From Viola odorata (lineage: Eukaryota; Streptophyta; Magnoliopsida; Malpighiales; Violaceae), in contig OY829542.1 in NCBI GenBank assembly GCA_963691705.1, forward strand, positions 46,851,002-46,915,001: a stretch of 64,000 nt of DNA, written 5' to 3'. Both the position numbers and the translations under genes were made by a program. A model generated the notes under the pieces. It did not search any database. It was given only the letters and a program-made list of their open reading frames with translations, and had not been told where the DNA came from. Shown piece after piece: positions 61,669 through 64,000 of the stretch; position 1 is the first letter of the stretch, and the number at the start of each line of letters is the position of its first letter.

Positions 61669-64000
61669 TCAAATTGATGTTGGGTTGTCCACAAGCATCA
61701 ATTTGCTAACTAAGAACTGATGGCGTGGACGGGGCATAGATTTGGTGAAGAGATCAGCAAGTTGCATATCAGTGGAGACACGTGGAAGAGAAATGGTACC
61801 AGCATCATAAGCTTCTCGAATATAATGGCAATCCACCTCAATGTGTTTGGTACGCTCGTGGAAGACAGGATTTATAGCAAGCTGAACAGCACTGGTGTTA
61901 TCAGCATATAAAGGAGTAGGAGAAGTCTGTGGAAAACCAAGTTCGGCCAAGAAACCTCTGAGCCAAGTAACTTCGGAGGAGGCAGCAGACATAGCCCTAT
62001 ACTCTGATTCTGTAGAAGATTTAGAGACCCGATCTTGTTTCTTGCTCTTCCAGGAGATCAGAGAATCACCAAGAAACATACACCAGCCAGTAACAGAGCG
62101 ACGAGTGTCAGTACAACCCGCCCAATCAGCATCAGCATAGCCCACAAGTTGAATGGGAGAACCAGCCGGAAAGAATAAGCCACGATGAGAAGAGCCCAAG
62201 ATGTAGCGAAGTATACGGCGAACAGCCACCAAATGAAGATGACGAGGAGATTGCATAAACTGGCTGACTTTCTGGACAGCAAAGGAGATATCAGGCCGAG
62301 TGATAGTAAGATAATTTAAACTGCCAACAAGTTGACGAAAAACACTAGGATCAGGTAAAAGGTCGTCATCTGCACGACTATATTTGACATTGACCTCTAA
62401 AGGCGTATCCACTGGAGAAGCATCTTGAAGGCCAGCCAAGGAAATCAAATCCTGAGCATATTTATGTTGATGTAAAAACACACCAGAAGGAGCAGCACCC
62501 ACTTCCAAGCCCAAAAAATAATTAAGCGAACCAAGATCCTTCATATGAAAAGAATCATGAAGATGTTGTTGAAGGCGACTGATGTGGGAAGGATCTGATC
62601 CCGTAATAACAATGTCATCAACATAAACAAGAAGGACAACCAAACCAAGAGAGGTCTTGCAAAGGAATAAGGAAGAATCATATTGACTTTGCACAAAGGA
62701 GAAGTGAAGAAGAGCAGACTTGAACTTGTCAAACCATGCACGAGGAGCTTGTTTTAACCCGTAGAGAGACTTGTTCAACTTACACACAACGGATAGAATA
62801 GAGTTGGACAAACCAAGCGGAGGTGTCATGTAGAGATCTTCTTTGAGATCACCATGTAAAAATGCATTCTTGACGTACATTTGATAAAGAGGCCAACCTT
62901 GAGAAGCAGCAATGGAAATAATGGTGCGAACAGTAGTCATCTTGGCTACTGGAGCAAAAGTTTCTTCATAATTCACCCCATACTCTTGCTTGTTACCAAG
63001 AGCAACCAATCTCGCCTTATAACGATCCAGAGTGCCATTAGAATGCGTTTTGATGGAGTACACCCATTTGCAGCCAATGGGTCGAACATGGGAAGGACAA
63101 GTAACAAGATCCCATGTGCTATTTTCCTGAAGAGCCTGAAGTTCCTCCTACATTGCTTGCTGCCAACACTCATGCTTGCAAGCCTGTGAGTAACTAGATG
63201 GTATAGGAATGGTATCTAGAGTAGCAGAAAAACCGTACCTATCAGGCGGATGAGAGACCCTGAGAGATCGCCAAGGAGCAGGCTGAGGAAGTGCAAGGGC
63301 AGCTGCAGGTTCAGGCGGCGGAGGAACGTCGGGAAGGGGCAGTTGTGGACGTCGTCTTGCATACACAATTCCTGGTTTAAAACGCTCAAAAGAAGGTGAT
63401 AAATCCTCAAAGAGAGGAAGGCAAGGAGTAGCAGATGAGGACTCAACATGAGTAGGGAAGAAATATTGGTTCTCAAAGAAGACAACATTGCGGGAAGTAC
63501 GAAGTTTATTACCAATAGGATCATAACAGACATAACCTTTGTGAGACATACTATAGCCCAAAAACACAGATTGAGAAGAAAGTTTATGGCGATCAGTAGG
63601 AGGCAAATGGACAAAACAAACGCAACCAAAAGTATGCAAGTCACCATAGTCAGGATTCTTATGATACAAACGAGAATATGGAGAATCAAGATTGAGCACC
63701 TGAGATGGAAGTCGATTAATTAAATAAACAGCAGTAGACAAAGCTTCAACCCAAAATCTAGAAGGAACAGAAGATTCAATTAATAAACTCCGAGTGATGT
63801 CTAAAAGATGACGGTTCTTACGCTCAGCAACACCGTTTTGTTGTGGTGTGTAAGGGCAGGAGCGTTAAGAAAGAATGCCTTTCTCACGCAGAAAATTCTG
63901 AAATTCATGAGAGATATATTCGCCACCAGAATCAGATCTGAGCACCTTAATACAAGTAGAAAATTGTGTCTCAACATAGGCTAAAAAGGTTTTAAACACA
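61669..64000 (-). pseudogene. copia pol: integrase, reverse transcriptase, RNase H
   Basis: Integrase C-terminal region: SDSGGEY near the edge, CPYTPQQNGVAERKNRHLL, STAVYLINRLPS, HTFGCVCFVHLPP; then RT from about 63110: YKARLVALGNKQ, YEETFAPVAKM, LLVYVDDIVITG; and RNase H: GYADADWAGCTDTRRSVTG, YADNTSAVQLA, HIEVDCHYIRE, ending ADLFTKSMP. There are stops at 63867-63865 (TAA) and 63150-63148 (TAG, between integrase and RT). The first RT catalytic Asp of the family DVKNAFLHG is Tyr (codon 62877-62875). Non-functional. Confidence 0.9.

Larger units (their letters stand above)
61519..64000 (-). mobile_element. Ty1/copia retrotransposon, decayed, 3' part
   Basis: Minus strand; the 5' part lies beyond the right edge. 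Order: integrase, RT, RNase H, a polypurine tract (TTTGAGGGGGGA, 61673-61662 on the minus strand) and a short 3' LTR (61661-61519). It sits just after the SET gene, possibly within an intron. Stops in integrase and before RT, and a lost RT aspartate, show it is dead. Confidence 0.88.

Noticed and set aside
1..64000. Functional tRNA or rRNA genes, or endogenous pararetrovirus
   Set aside because: I saw only primer-binding sites and SINE-like boxes; no complete tRNA cloverleaf, rRNA or pararetroviral movement/coat protein sequence was recognised.

Overview
This is nuclear DNA of a flowering plant, most likely a eudicot; I cannot name the species. The signs are GT-AG introns of plant size, Tat, Athila and Ty1/copia LTR retrotransposons, a Mutator-like element, a hAT element, Stowaway MITEs, and plant-type single-copy genes (U2A', RPL10, an ERD6-like sugar carrier, eRF1 and an ASHR2-like SET protein).

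The left part (1 to about 30,400) is a stack of nested retroelements. Going outward: a Tat-lineage element (copy A, + strand, ending at 4907) sits in the 3' internal part of an Ogre-like element whose 3-kb LTR ends at 8376. That LTR interrupts an Athila-like LTR (8377-8982), which interrupts the start of gag in another Ty3/gypsy element (8983-10486). That element lies in the distal end of a degenerate Athila-like element X (10487-10770 and 21577-29321, minus strand). X is also split by a complete second Tat element (copy B, 10771-21576, 5-bp target duplication ATTAT) and by a solo LTR of its own family (24734-26206). X in turn cuts a further LTR (29322-30378). Both Tat copies carry genes antisense to gag-pol near the 3' LTR. 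One of these, a 125-residue helical protein, differs between the copies almost only at silent positions.

From 31,062 to 38,220 lies an apparently intact two-gene Mutator-like element. It has about 450-bp inverted repeats, a four-exon 1107-residue transposase on the minus strand, and a convergent gene for a GRF zinc finger, coiled-coil and membrane-anchor protein. It is inserted in a smaller inverted-repeat element.

The right part (38,400-61,500) is the gene island. It holds an intact U2A' gene (8 exons), a START-domain (CP5-like) pseudogene, an RPL10 gene with a stop at codon 10, an ERD6-like sugar transporter with in-frame stops, an intact eRF1 gene, and an ASHR2-like SET gene with a lost start and a nonsense codon. 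In eRF1 the stop TAG is followed by CAATCA, a known readthrough context. The frame then stays open for 92 more codons across a 3'-UTR intron, the layout expected for plant eRF1 self-regulation by readthrough and nonsense-mediated decay. Between the genes are a solo LTR containing another solo LTR (52413-55766), a hAT element holding a Stowaway MITE (56217-58375), further MITEs, and a decayed Ty1/copia element at the right edge (61519 to beyond 64000).
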